Source: Mytilisepta virgata
Lineage: Eukaryota > Mollusca > Bivalvia > Mytilida > Mytilidae
Reading direction: 5' to 3'
Length of the DNA: 64,000 nucleotides
Assembly (NCBI GenBank): GCA_028015205.1
Contig: CM051519.1
Coordinates: forward strand, 44,863,979 to 44,927,978
Both the position numbers and the translations under genes were made by a program. Under the pieces are notes generated by a model that made no database searches, had not been told where the DNA came from, and saw only the letters and a program-made list of their open reading frames with translations. Shown one piece after another: positions 13,251-28,300 of this stretch. The stretch's first letter is position 1; each line of letters starts with the position of its first letter.

Positions 13251-13302
13251 ATGTCTGCCGATGGAGGGTGGGAGTTCGACAAATTTGACGATGGTTCTTT
13301 AC
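13251..13302 (+). CDS. WASHC4: WASHC4 exon 1 (start codon, aa 1-17)
   Basis: Encodes [17 protein letters not shown], matching the human N-terminal motif around DWEFDRVDDGS. It ends in phase 1 at donor GTTAGT and joins exon 2 to read LQIVGEVQ. Too short for ORF callers. Confidence 0.93.
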
Positions 13303-16300
13303 GTTAGTATCTTTACTATTACATGGGATTATTTTTCTTGAAAGTCTAAATTTGATGCATTATTTTCAAAAAAATATCCGACTGAAAACGTCTCTTTCCG
13401 TGATATTCGCAAAATTTTACACTGTGCATACTAATGCCTACTAATAGTAATATGCCATAATCTGATGGTATAGCCAATAGGGCTTAGTCTTAGAATAATG
13501 TAGCACTGAGACAATTCTTTATCTCAGCGGGTCTGAATCGCATCTGGGAATTCTACACATTTTTCGCGACTTTATGTGGTTTAAAAGTTTGGAAATATTA
13601 TTTTTATGCTTTATAAAATGATGTCATAGAATCCACATTGCATGGGTACCCAAAATGTGACCAGTCCATTCATTATACTATGACATTTGAATATAAGTGA
13701 AATATAAAAATGCCATTTTCTTCTGCATATGTAGGCAATTTAACAGAGTGAAAATGACATGTTCGTTTGCTCAGTTAAGCTAGGCACCTGTGACAGATCA
13801 CAGGAGCTCAACCCAAAAAAAGCAACAATCAGTCATTTGGTCAATATTGGACAAAATCTTAAAGCTTTCCCAAGTATATGTTGCACTACATGTACGGTGA
13901 TTTTCCTTGATATTTTTGACAGCCCAGAAATGTATTACTGGAAGACAAATGTACATGTACGACCTAATATAAATATTTTTTTTCTAAAGTTTCAAGTTTG
14001 TTATTAATAATTATGATACAATTTCAAAAACCCTTGGTTGTTTTATTATCAGTAATACAGAAACTGGTAACGAGTTGGGTCCGCTTTTCAATTCATTAAG
14101 GGTGTCAACATTGTTACATTTACTTTATATATAATCATGCACAAAGAACATGATAGATCAGTGTTCAAACTATATATCCATATATGAGGTCTACAACAGC
14201 AGCAAAAGTAATGCATTTAAATTTTTTGTAGGCATTTTTTTAATCAGACCCACTTATCTCTCTAATTCATAACAATTGGTTATTGTCAATTTTTTTTTTA
14301 CTAAATTTGGGGAGTTTGATTTGATTAAATATTTCCCGTTTGGTTGTGTATGTTATCCCATTTAGATACATACAGTCGTGGTTGAAAAATCTGTTCCGAA
14401 CTAACATTGGCTATGAAACATGTGAAATAGATTGAGAATTACAGATGATTCTCGTTGTCTCAAAATGGTTTGAGTATAAATTTCGGCTATGTCGAATTTT
14501 TCTTGTGGTCTCAAGCAGACGACAATATAATCTATGTATTTTTATTCCTTTTGTCCGAAATTTTATTAGTCCAAATTTCAGGTACATGTATGTCAAACTG
14601 ATATAACCTACACAGGAAATATAATTAGTGCAAAATAAACTCATTATTTTTAAATTCATTAATTACATGTATCTATACAGGTGAACCAAACATTCACACC
14701 TGTCAATATTTAAATCTATACCAGAAATGTCGTTTCATTTGAATTATGTTTTGTAAAATCAATATAGGTTAACATTAAAGGATTATCAATTTAAAGAAAC
14801 ACATTCTAATTAAAAGTCAATAACCTTATATTCAGACTTAATGATACAATGGTCATTAATCAAAATTATTTAAATATGCAAATCAGATTCAAGCCTTGCT
14901 GCTCATATAAAATTGAAAAAAAAAATGTGACATTTGAGTAAGTTTTGATGAGAAGGACATGAATCAAACAATAAATCATCAAACAAGTAAACACAATCAT
15001 TGAATACACGACCTTACAAAAGGAATCTGGAAGTCAATTAATATTTATCTCCCTTGTCCAAAATTCGACGATTTCCAATTCCTTATCAGTCGAACTTCGG
15101 CTATCTCGAACCCATTCCCATGGTCCCTTGCACTTCGAATCAACTGTAGTTCAAAGAGGATTCTGCAGCTATACTTGTCTATAAGTAACTAGAATTAAAC
15201 AAACACAGAAAGGAAATAATAATACAGCAAATCACATTTTTTGATTTTTGAAATAAAACATAATAATGGGATTATTTAACATTATCAGTTGGTATTCATT
15301 CGAGAGATAAGTGTGTGAATTTACATTTAACAAACAAAACTGAAATGATAGTGTCCACTTTGCCTAGTTTGTTGATCATTATGATTTACTAGAAATAGTA
15401 AATGAAGGTATTTAAAAAGTTTTAAACAGATTTGACCCAATTAAAATGTGAATCACACAAGCTGCTCCATTGCAATTAATGATAGCTTGTTTTAGTGCTG
15501 CTGAGATAAAAAAAGAATCACAGGAGCTACATTATTGTAACTACATGTAATAGGGGACCAAACATAACTTTTAAGATTCTGATTGAAAGTTGTAATTAGT
15601 TAAAGTTAGAACTAAAGTGCATGTACTAACATATTAGTTATAGTTTAAAACTATTGTTAGGTGTCAGTCTAGCCAAATACCATGTTTTTTTTATGAAAAT
15701 TAAGATTGCATCTGTGTTTTGAGCTCACCTGGCCTATAAGGCCCTGTGAGCTATTGCCATCACTTGTTGTCCGTTGTCATTCGGTATAAACTTTTCTTTG
15801 AAAGATCTTCTCCATTGAAACCACTTGGCCAATTGGGACCAAACTTTGATGGAATTGTCCTTGTGTGGCCCCCTTTCAAAATTATGTCCAGCATCCCTGA
15901 TTTCCAAACAACACAGCTGCTGTTACTAAAAATAGAAAAAAAGGGGGATGAATTTAAAAAATCTTCATCTATGAAACTATATTGCCAATTGGAACCAGAC
16001 TTTGCAGTAATGGTCCTTAGGAGGTTCTCTTTCAGAAATGTATCAGATGACCCGAACTGTTGACCAAGATGGCCGCAGAACTTAGTTTAACATAGGACCC
16101 AATGGGAAAATTCAATTAAAATCTTTTTGCCTGAAACGACTGAGCCAATTAGAACTAGACTTGGTAGCAATGGTCCCTTAATGGTCCTCTTTCACAAGTG
16201 TGTCAAATGACCTGGACTGTCAACAAAGTTGGCTGCCACAGGGAACTTAGTTTAACATAGGGCCCTATGGGAAAATTCATGGAAAAACCTTCTTGTCTGA

Positions 16301-19300
16301 AAGCACTTGACCAATTGGAACCAGACTTGGCAGCAGTGGTCCTTAGATTGTCCTCCTTCAGAATTATGTCTGATGACCCTGACAGTCAGTCAAGATGGCC
16401 ACCATAGTCAAACTTAGTTTAACATAGGACCCCAAGGAAAACCAACCAAATTGACTGACACACTTAAAGTTTAGTTCTGCTCAAGCTGGACAAGTTAAAT
16501 TCAGGTGAGCGATATAGGCTCTTGAGAGCCTCTAGTTTCTATAAGCAGTAACTATTGTTCTGTGATCATATAAATGTGGTATGATTTTAAAGCCTAAAAT
16601 ATTATTTGATGGTTTAAATGAAATAAACATAATTAGAAAGGACTATTAGAAAATACCTCAAAAAAACTTTTAAAAAAATTACTGATGGGGATCTGCATGA
16701 CCTTTGATCAATGTTGCTTCTATTAATACAAATTAAAAATTCAGCAAAAAATATTTAGAAATATTTTCCTTTAAACTTAACTGGGGCAATTAATACCAAA
16801 CTTTGGTAGTATGGTCGATAGGAGGTTACCTTTGAAAATTGTTTGTATGGATATGGACCTTTGACCAGTATGGCAGCTAGTACATAAGAAAATAACCAAA
16901 AAGCACCAATCATGCAGGCTTTATTTACTTTGACAAGGTAGATTAAAACCAGGTTTTACATTCTTCATGTAGCTTGTAGTTTAAATTTTCTCATACCTTT
17001 GATACATTGTACATAGTAAAGTATATATTACTGTTTGATATGTCGAAAGGAATTCAGAGGAAAGAAGGTTCATAGAAAGGGTAAAGGGCATTTGATTATG
17101 GAATATTTTAACATTGTCACAATACATCAAGACAACTTAATCTCGGTTGAATTTATGATGATTTTCATAATTTTGTGTAGTATGGTTTTTGTTTTTAATA
17201 GAAATACATGAACAAAGACATTTGAACTTGTAAGAAAATTAATGAATTTTGAATTTCCATTTGAATGAAAAAATTAAGGAATATTTCAACATTGTCACAA
17301 TACATCAAGTCTGTTGAAACTTCCCCAATTGAATTTATAATCGTCTTTTTGTGGACTATATGATTTTCATAATTTTGTATAGTTTTTGCCTTAAAAGAAT
17401 TGGACGAACAAAGATATTGGTAATTTAGGAAGATTAAAAAAAAATTTATTTCCATTTGAATGAAAAAGTTTACAAAAACACATTTTTCAAACTCAAATCT
17501 TTATTGTTATTAAAATGTATATGTCATTTTATGAATTATGATTTGATGAAGTATACTGAAAATCTACCACAATATCAATGTCAATTGTTGATAGATTTTG
17601 GCTTGATTAGAGCCTTTGATAAAGTTCTTTGAGTTCTATGTCAAATATAATATAATATACGTATAAAATAATTCAGTATTCGTGTAACTTAATAATTACT
17701 AAATTCATAAAGGATTAATTAGCATTTAGTTTCAATGTGCATTTTGTCTGCTTGTACTTTGAAGTGAATGTGTATGACTACAGTACAATATGTATATTCA
17801 CAGAACAGGTATGTGTACCAGGAGGATTTTACATCATAGTGGTTTTTAGCATTTCTTGTTCGGCTTAATAATACAACAAATTCAAAGAATTTTGCAATTA
17901 TTGCCATCATTTAAGCTATTGTTTCTAAAAGCAAAATCATTTTATAAATTGTCCTCTTATACTACATGTATATTGGGCTAAATAAATTTGGACAGTGAAA
18001 TTTTCATGTAATAGTGTGATATGGCATTTTACTATTTCTTTCTTTCATATTTTTATTTCATGGAGTTAAAAAAAATTTAAATTGTTTGAAAATGGAGATT
18101 AGGGTATGGAAAGGGAGGGATTTGGGGAAAAAAGGGGTATTTGACACACTATATTCAGTGTCCTATTCTTAACATTTTTTTTTTAGCTGATAATCAAGGA
18201 ATATTGTTACATGGCCTGTAAATGAATCAGAAAGTAGATATTAAACTAAACTTGTTTCATCTCTTACAAAAATGACAAATGCAGACTAAGCCAAAGGTGA
18301 CCTTTTGCTATTGTTATCGTTTTTGCTAATACCAACATTATTGGATTTGATCAGCTTCAAGGAATGACTTTGCATTCAAGACAAAAGGTAGAACTATTTA
18401 GAATTAGCATGAAAACTGAAAGTATTGAATCAGTGTTTGCATTCTAAAAATTGTGAATATGTGTATTATACATATTTTTATTTTGCTAAAAGTTTTAATT
18501 CTCAAAAACACTAACGGATCAAATCAATCCCATGTAATCCAAGATCTAATTCATTAACATATCTTTTAAGATTCATTTTTTTTCGAATATAAAAATTAGA
18601 TAACATATCTAAATGCACGTTTGCTGTTGTCATATATTCTTTGATGTTCTTGATGTTTCTTTGCAAATTTTAAGATAAGACCTTGTTAATAATACATTTA
18701 TGGTTATGAAAGCTAAAGGAAAAAAATTCCAATAGGAATAGAAAAGTCTCATTTATACACATGTGGAATCTACTTTTGAATTTTTATTCTGATACAAGAG
18801 CAGATTAGAAAGGTTTCTAGCTTACAGGGTTCATTTCTTGGTATTTTCACTGCACATTGCAAAAGATATTTTTGTAAGTGATGTAAAGAACCAGTAACTG
18901 TAATGGTAGGTTGATGGTGTACTCATGTTCTGTCTACTTTTTGAAAATATAGTTGAAATGTACCTTGGGCAGAATTTGTACATGAACATCATAGACTATA
19001 ATATTTTCTTAACTAGCTATTTTAATTTTTGTATGTAAACTGAAATGGAGCAACCAATATTATGATTTTTATATTCATGGTTGATTATGTATTCACCTTA
19101 TGATTGGTTCGAGGCTTGCTTACTATTGGTCTAAGGCAGAGCCGAAGGCCAATACAGCTGGCCGAGGACCAATAACAAGGTCAATACAGAAAAAAACATG
19201 TAATGATATCTTTATTAATTAACTAGTTTTCACAATGCATATTCTTGATGAATTTTTTTCCTAATAAACGCATTGAAAAGTTGTAAGTATATCAGTAAAA

Positions 19301-22300
19301 TATACATTTATTGAAAAATTGGAATTAGGGTTAGGAAAGATATTTTTATTCAGAACTATATTACTGAATAATCACAGCCCATATATAAATTTAGATATAT
19401 ATGTAATGTTAACATTTCGGAGTTTGCATATGTATTCAAAATGAAGTATAGAGAAAATCGACAGGCACAAGTCAGCCAATACAGCAAAAAATCTGTGTTG
19501 GCCGTGTTTTTCGATATTGGCTGAGCTACTGATTCTGTATTGAAAGGACAGTTTTAGTCGTATTAAAGCCAATAATACACTAGTTAATTAATAAATCAAT
19601 TATTAATAAATTGCTCCACCTCGGACCAATAACAAGGCCAATACAGAAACAACCATGTAATAATTTCATAATATTGAGATGTTCTATTTCATACGATGAT
19701 CAAAGACATAAAAATATTAGGTCTACTGGTTTGTCTCATTTAGTCATTTAGAAACTGAATAAGATTCTGATTATAATATTTATCAACACTCAATATTTTT
19801 TTTGAAATATAGCTATAGACATAATGTGTTATAATATATAAGCCACTTGTTATATGGTACCCTGTTCTGAATTCTACCTCTGGTACAAAACTTATCTTTG
19901 GAATAAACGTGTAACATGAAAACCATAAGATGTGAACTCCACAGAAATATTGCTAAAGCAATAACCAAAACGAACAAAAAAAATATTAGAAAAATCTTTG
20001 TTAGAAATTTATGAGATAAAGCCAGTTATATGACATGTAAGAACTATTTTACATTTATATTTTTTTTTACAGAAATTGTTGGTGAAGTTCAGCTTAAGAA
20101 ATATGGGAAGTTTCTGGAAGATTATGCTACACAGCTCAGAGAAATAGAAGACGCTTTGGATGATTCCATTGGAGATTCTTGGGATATGACCCTTGACCCT
20201 ATTGCATTGCAGGTTTTTGCTTTTGTGTAATAAGAACAAATGTGTTTCAGCCTTCCATTAAGTGTGAACCGCCTCGATGGTCTCTTGGTAGTGTATTCGC
20301 CTCGAGTGTGGAAGGTCACGGGTTCAATCCCTGGCCGGGTCAAACCAAAGACATTAAAATTGGTATTTGCTGCTTCTCCGCCAAACACGCAGCAACTAGG
20401 AGTAAGAGCAAAGAGCGACTGGTAGCCTCGGAGTCAGTATAATATGTCCGAGTGGGGTGATATGTCTTCCAGTGGACAGTTACCTTGTGGGCTAACACAT
20501 TGAAAATCTGGCTCAGCGTGTTGGTCTAGTACAAAGCAGGGATCATATTCATTATCATATTAACATGTTCTCATCCTGATATGCACCTTGTTGCTACTGG
20601 AAGTTAAACAATAATTCATCAGTCCATTCATTTAGTGTGTTGATATTGGCCTGTAAAATCAATTCTGACCTCAAGCTCTGTTTTTTAAACTTTAGTTTTT
20701 CAGTTTATATTGCTCTTATATTTCCTACAGCACAATAAGATGATAGATTGACACGGGGTTAATGTACATCAGATTAAAGCTGCTGGGTTAAATAAGAATG
20801 AGAAACTTGTTGAAAAATAATAAATAATGGATAAATCTTCTATCAGGATGATTTAGGAAAATGGATTCTTTTGAAATATTTTTCTCAGGAAAACAGAATA
20901 TCAAAAACTTTGTGAACTAGAACACAATACAACCTGTTATTGAAACTGAGAACAAGGGTACCAGAAAAAAATATTTGACACCTTTAATTCTTTTACTAAT
21001 ATAAAATTAAAGAAGGATAAAAATGAAAAATATTCTCTTGGAAAAATAAGGTAATTGGTAAGGGAATAATGAATTATTACTAAATGAAATGAAATGTATA
21101 GTACCTGTTAGAGTAATTATTGATAATTTTAAAACAATTTTAAAAATTTCCCTGCATATTGAAATGGACATTTTTCTAGTTTATATCGGAAACATTTAGA
21201 TTTCATTCTAATAAAATCATGGCGGACTTCAAACAAAGATTTTATAGTATGCATTCAGCAGCAACATTATAATTTCAGATGTTACCGTATGAACAGACTA
21301 CACTGCTACATTTAATTCGAACGGACAACAAAATTTTCAACAAGATCATCACTGTGTTTGCTGCCCTGTGTTGTGAGATGAAGACATTGAAGCATGAGGC
21401 AGAACAGAAATTCTACAATGCTTTGTTATTGTATGGTGAAGGAGGTATGTTATAAAAATTTTGTGTTGACAGATTGTTATATAGCTATTGCGGATTCATA
21501 TTTCCGCTGTTATAAACAAATATTGTGTTTTTCTTTGGCGAGATTTAAGTATTCAACAAAGCTATGGGTTATGACTAGAAGAAGAATATTGTAAACATTA
21601 ATTGTTTAATATTTATCCATGAAAAAATAGATTTTATTATAACTAGTAACATTGAGACCTAAGAATATATAGAGACGTAACAATTCCCCGTAGAGTACTG
21701 AGTCGTGGTATTTTCCATCAAGGTTCGATGCGTGTCACAGTACACGGGGGCAAACTATACAGTCCTATGGGGTTTATATTAAAACGTTTGCGATTATAAT
21801 TTGAAAATTACCGAATTATTTATCATGTAAAAATAATAAATTATGCAATTAACTGATGGAAAGATTAGCACATTCTACTGTCCCAAAATATTTTGTAAAA
21901 GCTTCAGGCGTATATACTTAATAAAATTTTTAGGTACGTATTGAGCCTTCACAAAACATGGAAGTTGAATGAGAGTGACCACTTTATGTAATACATATCT
22001 TTTTTCTCACCAAATATTGCAATAAGTATCGTTACACCTCTGAGAATATATGACTGATTTGATAGATTAGATTACAGTGACTAACTAAAGTAATGTATCT
22101 TAAGAAAAGAAGTCAAGGTGTGTATTTACAGTGATTGGCATAGTTCCTCCATTTTCCTGATTTTGGTGTTCAAAACCATGTTCACTGGAATTAAGAAATT
22201 TCGGTTCTGGTGAAATGAAAAATGTATGCCGTATTTTAAGTATCTTGTAGTAACTGGTTTTATCGCTTAAATTTCAGAACCAGAAGAAGGGTTACAAGAT

Positions 22301-25300
22301 GGCGACGCTCAGATACAGATGGGGAAAATGATGTCATTGTTACAGGTATGAATGCTATTTCACCTTTTTGTGAACTTTGAAATTATTTGATTCAGATGTA
22401 TTGGAGTTCTGACTGTGTACTGGGCAGTTACAGTTTTACAGTTGATCCTGCTTTGTTATACAATTCTTTGTTACCAATTTTGATGCATAAGATGTGCACA
22501 TTTCATCAATTTACGACTCATCAGTTGTGCTTGATGCCTAAAATGATGAAAAACCAAAACAAAAATCCACAAAGTGGAAAATACCAAAATGACCAAAAAC
22601 TGTAAAGCCAAAACCATCTAAGGACAGAGCTATGCACTATTGAGATGATAAACAAATGTCCTAAAGATACGTTAAAACTTCTAGTTTAGGTCATGTGAAC
22701 ATTGTATTTGTCCTATATTTTATACCAATTTGAAGTGGAAAAAAATTTCATAATGAGTTTTGACTGAAGTATGGAAATGAGTTTTGACTGAAGTATGGAA
22801 AAAAAATTGGACGAACAAAGTAGAGATTTAGAATAATATGAAGAAGAGAAAACAAATGGAATTTTTAAAGGGAAATTATTTCATCATTATATTTTACAGG
22901 AGCTGTCGTGTTTTGTGAACAGAAGTTATGAAGTTGTAAAAAGTGTTATACAACAGTTTTCATGTTTATATGCACTACCAAGGTAATATTTGTTTTTATT
23001 TATTAGATTCTAATAACCTATGATTCAATTTAATTATCTAATATATTGATATACAATTAACAGGAACTTTAAATTACACTCCCATAATGTTGTCGTGCTG
23101 ACACGGTTTTGTCTTGAAATGTGCAAATTTAACTATCGGATATAAAAATTTTGTTACCATCTTTTTACAATTGAGACAGTCATGAGAGCTTTAGTAAGGA
23201 TGTTAAAATGAAAAATTGAATAATCAGATGTATGGAAAAATAATAACCTACAGAAAGACTTATGAATAATTTGTTTCTCTTATGACATTGTATTTTACAA
23301 TAAGAAAAATATCATTCTAGACAAGTCATTTCATCTTTAGCCACGGTACTGTACACAATGTTGCAAGTATCATTGGTCTAAATTCAGAGGATGACTTTGG
23401 GATAACACATGGGGAAGTTTATTCTCTCATAGAAGTTAGCGGTAAATTATTTTTAACAACATGGTTGAACAGCCATTAAATTGGGAAAATTGATTGCTGG
23501 AAATCATAGTACAGTTGGAATCATAGTCACTTTTTAAAAACGTGATGAACTTGGAGCACCACCAGTTTCTCAGATTACTTTTGAAGTCCATTCACAGAGA
23601 GTTCTATTCTTCAGAACATCACTTATTTGCCTTGGAACGGAAAATGTTTCTTTGGGCCCTGTTGGTTTTGAGTGTCTGAAGTTCTGTTGTTAATGATGAT
23701 ATTTGCTATATGTACCTATTCATTTTAGATCTGGTCCAAAGCTGATTAGTGTCACAGATGTTCATTTCAATGTAGGTATACTGTATTTAGGAAATGTTTG
23801 TACTTTTAAGTTATGTTTGGAAGTGGGTTAAAATGAAAGTAATTTCTCATAGGTGGAATTAAAATAGCGGTAATACACATTGTGAGGAAATATTAATGAT
23901 ATGACATGCATAAGTCAAAACTTTCATTAATTTGTGCATAACTTCACATTTTTCAGTATCAAAAATTAAGAATTTGCTTACTGCTAAATTTATTCAACTA
24001 ATAACACAATCTGTCAGTTTGCACTTATGAATCAGACATTTAATTGAATTTTATTGATATTAAAACCGATGATTAAATTGTATAATTGGATGTGTATACA
24101 GGTAGTCCTAAGCAATGATATATATTCACTTCAAGATTCTCACTCACTACCACATTGCTAATTTTGGATGGGAATCTCGGAATCTTTTTTGACCTGAGGA
24201 ATACTATTCTGAAATTACTTTGGTTTGTATGTAAAGTTTTAGAATCTCTTACTGTAATTTTAAATATACATACACATGTACATGGACTTGATGAAAATGT
24301 AAAGAGATAGGATATGTAAAAATGAGATAGGTGCGAAAAGATTTTAAATTCGGAGAAAGATTGATACCATCACAAGTCGAGCATTAAATGGCCCTAGAAG
24401 AGGTGGAAAAAATTTAACAGAAGTAGCTATACATCCCAAATGTTATTTTAGGTTGTATATGAACACTTGGGTGATTTGTTAGCAGTACTAATAATTCTAG
24501 ATGAAATCATCAACAATCATGGTACTTTAACAGATCATTGGACATTATATAAGAGGTAATATCATTTTACAGTTTTAATGTGATTCAAATATTATACAAT
24601 TATAGCATGTCGATGAGGTCAATTCATGATTTTATCACACTGGCCAAGAAATACAATATCGCAATGAGGACGAAGTCCGAGGTAGATATTGTTATTCTTG
24701 GTCAGCGCAATAAAATCATGTATCGATTGAAAAAACAACATGCTATAATTGTGTTATTATTTTTCAACCTTCACTGTTAAATCATCAATTTTAAAGGGCT
24801 TAATATTCCAATTATTTAAAGTCTTTCAAACAAAATTTAATCGATACACATAAGTAACAATAAATTTTTAAACAAAATGATGTTGACTTGTTTTACTGTT
24901 TTGGCAACATTAAGGATGTATTCTGATTTTTCAGTCTCGTTGAAATCTCGTTTGAGAATTATTTCCAAAACATGTGATACAATTGGAATATATTAATGAA
25001 TTTAAAAAATATTATAATCCAACTGAACTCTGTGAAAAAATTATGTACTTACAATAAGTAGTTTGTGAGTAATACAATTTATATGCACTGTTTATTTAAT
25101 AATAGAATGTTGAAGTCAGTACATCACGATCCAGGGAAGTTTGGAATACAGCCAGATAAAATAAGACCATTTGAAAAATTGATGATGCAGCTAGAGGGAC
25201 AGTTGTTGGATGGATTAATTTTTCAAGTCAGTGAATTAAATCTTGTTATTTTTAAAGTTCATGTTTTTAGAGGGAAAATAATAATATAAAATACATGTAG

Positions 25301-28300
25301 TGCCAACAAAAATAGATAAAGTCAAAATAAAATTATCACAAACTGAAAGTGATTTCCCTGAAAGCAAAAAGGACTGCTTTGTTTTCATATAAGGAATGTA
25401 ACCAGGGAAATAATTTAAAATGTGAAAACATTTTATTTGCTGATATGAGATGTTTATCAAGACCTCTAAAAATCAGTGAGGTAGTTCTTTCAAATCTACT
25501 ACCAAAGGCTGTGGTTGTCATAGGATACCCCAGTTTCCTTCACCAATAAAAAGTGGTCACTACAAAAAATATAGCCAATTTTGCTGATAGTTAACATAAA
25601 AAATGAATAACAGTTTAGTCAATATAGATGTTCAGAATTAATGCATAGATAAAAAAGATGATATTACACTATTGTTAAATAATAATTCTAATTAAATTTC
25701 AAGTAAAGCAGAGTCTTAAGCTAAAATCATATTAAATTTTGATGCAACAAGTATCTTTTTAATTTCATATAGAACTGTGTAGAGCAGACCTTCGATTCCC
25801 AGCAAGTCTATGTCACTAAGAATCCTGTCTTTGCAGAAGAATTTGCTGTAAATATCAGAGAAATTTTACCAGAACTGGAACAAAGGATAGGTAACTACTG
25901 TTAATATGAAAAAGTGCATTTTTGTAAATCTTCAGAATCAGCCAATATGAAATTAATTAATGTACTTCCTGTCATAAAATATAACTTAATGAAGCAGAAA
26001 TGAAAATATGTGCTAATAATTTTGACCCCAATTCAGTCAAATTTTTCCTAATAGTAAAAATATAACGGTGTAAATTTGCAAATTTACAGTAGATTCCAGA
26101 ACACTGTTTGAATTTTGATTATAAAAAAATAATGTTTGATTTAAAGTAAGGAAAGTAAGAAAGCATGGAAAATAAGTCAACAAATATTATTAAAACTACC
26201 TGTGAATTAAAAGAGTTTGGTTTTTTCTTTTTACAAATTTTCTTCCCAGTAATAAACAGATGCTTAAATATACTGAATCAAAAAAAAATTATTTTAGACA
26301 ATATTTGTCATTCTATATTCCAAAAATACAATTCAATATCGTTAGTAATTTGTATAGTTCTTCTTAGCAAACTATTTGACTTACAATTTATATTTATCTA
26401 TGACAGGTGAAAGCAATGAGATGAACCAGAGATACAAATTTGTTGGTCTATGTGGACTGTATATACTTCACTTCCAAATATTCAGAGTCATTGATAAGAA
26501 AGTTTTTAAATCGATGTGGGACATTTACAAAAAGGTAGTTAAAAGTCTGATATTTTAAATATTTTAAAAATATATGTTTTCTGTGATATAATTAGTTTTT
26601 CAATGTGGTGTCACATTTATAATGTACTGAAAAGGTTTCACATAAAGGCTAGTCATGAACTTGTTTTATCAATAATTTAATAGATATGATGAAAATGTCA
26701 TAACTGTTTACAACTGCTAACAAAATCTACGAATGCAGAATAAAACAGAAATTCAGCCACTCAAACATCCATAAGTAACATACTACAACAGTTGTTTCAA
26801 AAGTTGAAAATCAAATTCATCAGTACACAAGATACATTAATGTGTAGTTTTCAGGTTGTGTTTTATAAAATATTAAAAAAAAATTCAATGTTTCAAAAGA
26901 TCAAAAAAAGTCAAAATAAGGTACATGTAACTCACAGGCAAGTATCTCAATAATATCCTACATACACATAATTGCAAAAAATAAAAGTTCATACATTGGG
27001 TATAATCGTACTTTTTTTCAGGAGCAGAAATCTATCACAGCTATGTCCAGGGGAGATAATTCCAAATTATATCAATTGGATTGAATAACATATGAAATAC
27101 TTGCATGAAAATAAAATCATGAAATTTTTAGTTTCAAATTTTTGTAAGCAACATTGTTGATTTAAAGTGAGCAGAGTTTTACGTAAAATATACATTTATT
27201 CACAACAGATACCTGGTGTTCACCTGATGGGAACAATTATTTGGTTTCCCACACAGTTTTTGTTGGACAAATTACCACAGATGCAAAAAGCCTTAGATAA
27301 GAAAGCTCTAATGTCAGTTACTGCTACACAGTCGGCATGGTTACAACAGAGAAATCAAATGCTTACTAGGTAAACTACTACATTCAGTTTCCACTGTATT
27401 AAATTATCTCTTTTTTTAATGGTAGAATATTTTTATTTTAAGTTGAAGAGACTGTTAAAAATAGGTTGAGAAGACAAGTATGATAGGATAAAAATAATTT
27501 GAAATATAATTTGAGATAATAGTAACTTATAGATAATAATTGTAAACTATGGAAAGATATTTACATTTTTATATTCAATCTGTTTAAATTATCTACCTTG
27601 TTTAAAATCATTTTACCTCTAGTAAAGGGTGGTGAACACCATAATTTAAGCAATTAAATTAGAAAAGGCACACAAAACAAAAAAATTGTCAGTTTTTCTG
27701 AAAATGAGAGGAGGTTAATTTTCATCTCAAATAAAACTAGGCTTCATTATAATTTATTACCGGTATTCTTCAATTGATAAATTTCTCTGTACATAATGAT
27801 ATGGACATTGAATTTTGGAGGTTGACTAAATTTCAGACCCTTCTAATATACATGTACGATAGTTTTGACTTGATCAGACTGTTGAGATTCTCCGGCCATG
27901 GACAAGCAAGTCTTTGTTCTACTTCTTAATTATTTTTTATTAACCACTTAGAGTCCTGCTAAGAATTTTTAATAATTCTGAAAATTAAATAGAATATATA
28001 TCAACTTCATAGTTATTGTCTGTTGATTTATATTAAGCATGCATGATAGATAATTATATAAATTTATCTATTATTTAGAGATGTGCAGAATTTTCACACC
28101 AGTGTATCAGCCTGGATGATAGAAATGGACTCTTCGGTGTCACAGAAAACTCTGATGGAGGACCTTAACACCAAATGTGTTCTTTTCCTACAGGTACAGT
28201 TAGCTTACAGTTATGGTGAATTTTCACCACATGGGATGCATTTTTTGAATAACCAGTGTAGCGTGTAATTTTAAAGTGTGCATTACTTATATTGGGTTTA

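Noticed and set aside
15746..16063. 105-codon frame resembling the 106-codon frame at 33151-33471
   Set aside because: Both lie in the AGCTCACC-family repeat. The similarity comes from the shared element, not from a conserved gene.
20268..20341. Functional tRNA gene
   Set aside because: A and B boxes are present, but the cloverleaf does not close properly and the same body and tail recur at two other places. It is a SINE head.
20122..20442. Overlapping frames on both strands after exon 2
   Set aside because: They combine WASHC4 exon 2 with the adjacent family A SINE. The same SINE frame recurs at 63206-63388.
27021..27061. Possible extra WASHC4 exon after TTTTTTTCAG at about 27022
   Set aside because: No suitable donor follows, and exon 10 joins exon 11 in frame with the expected human alignment.
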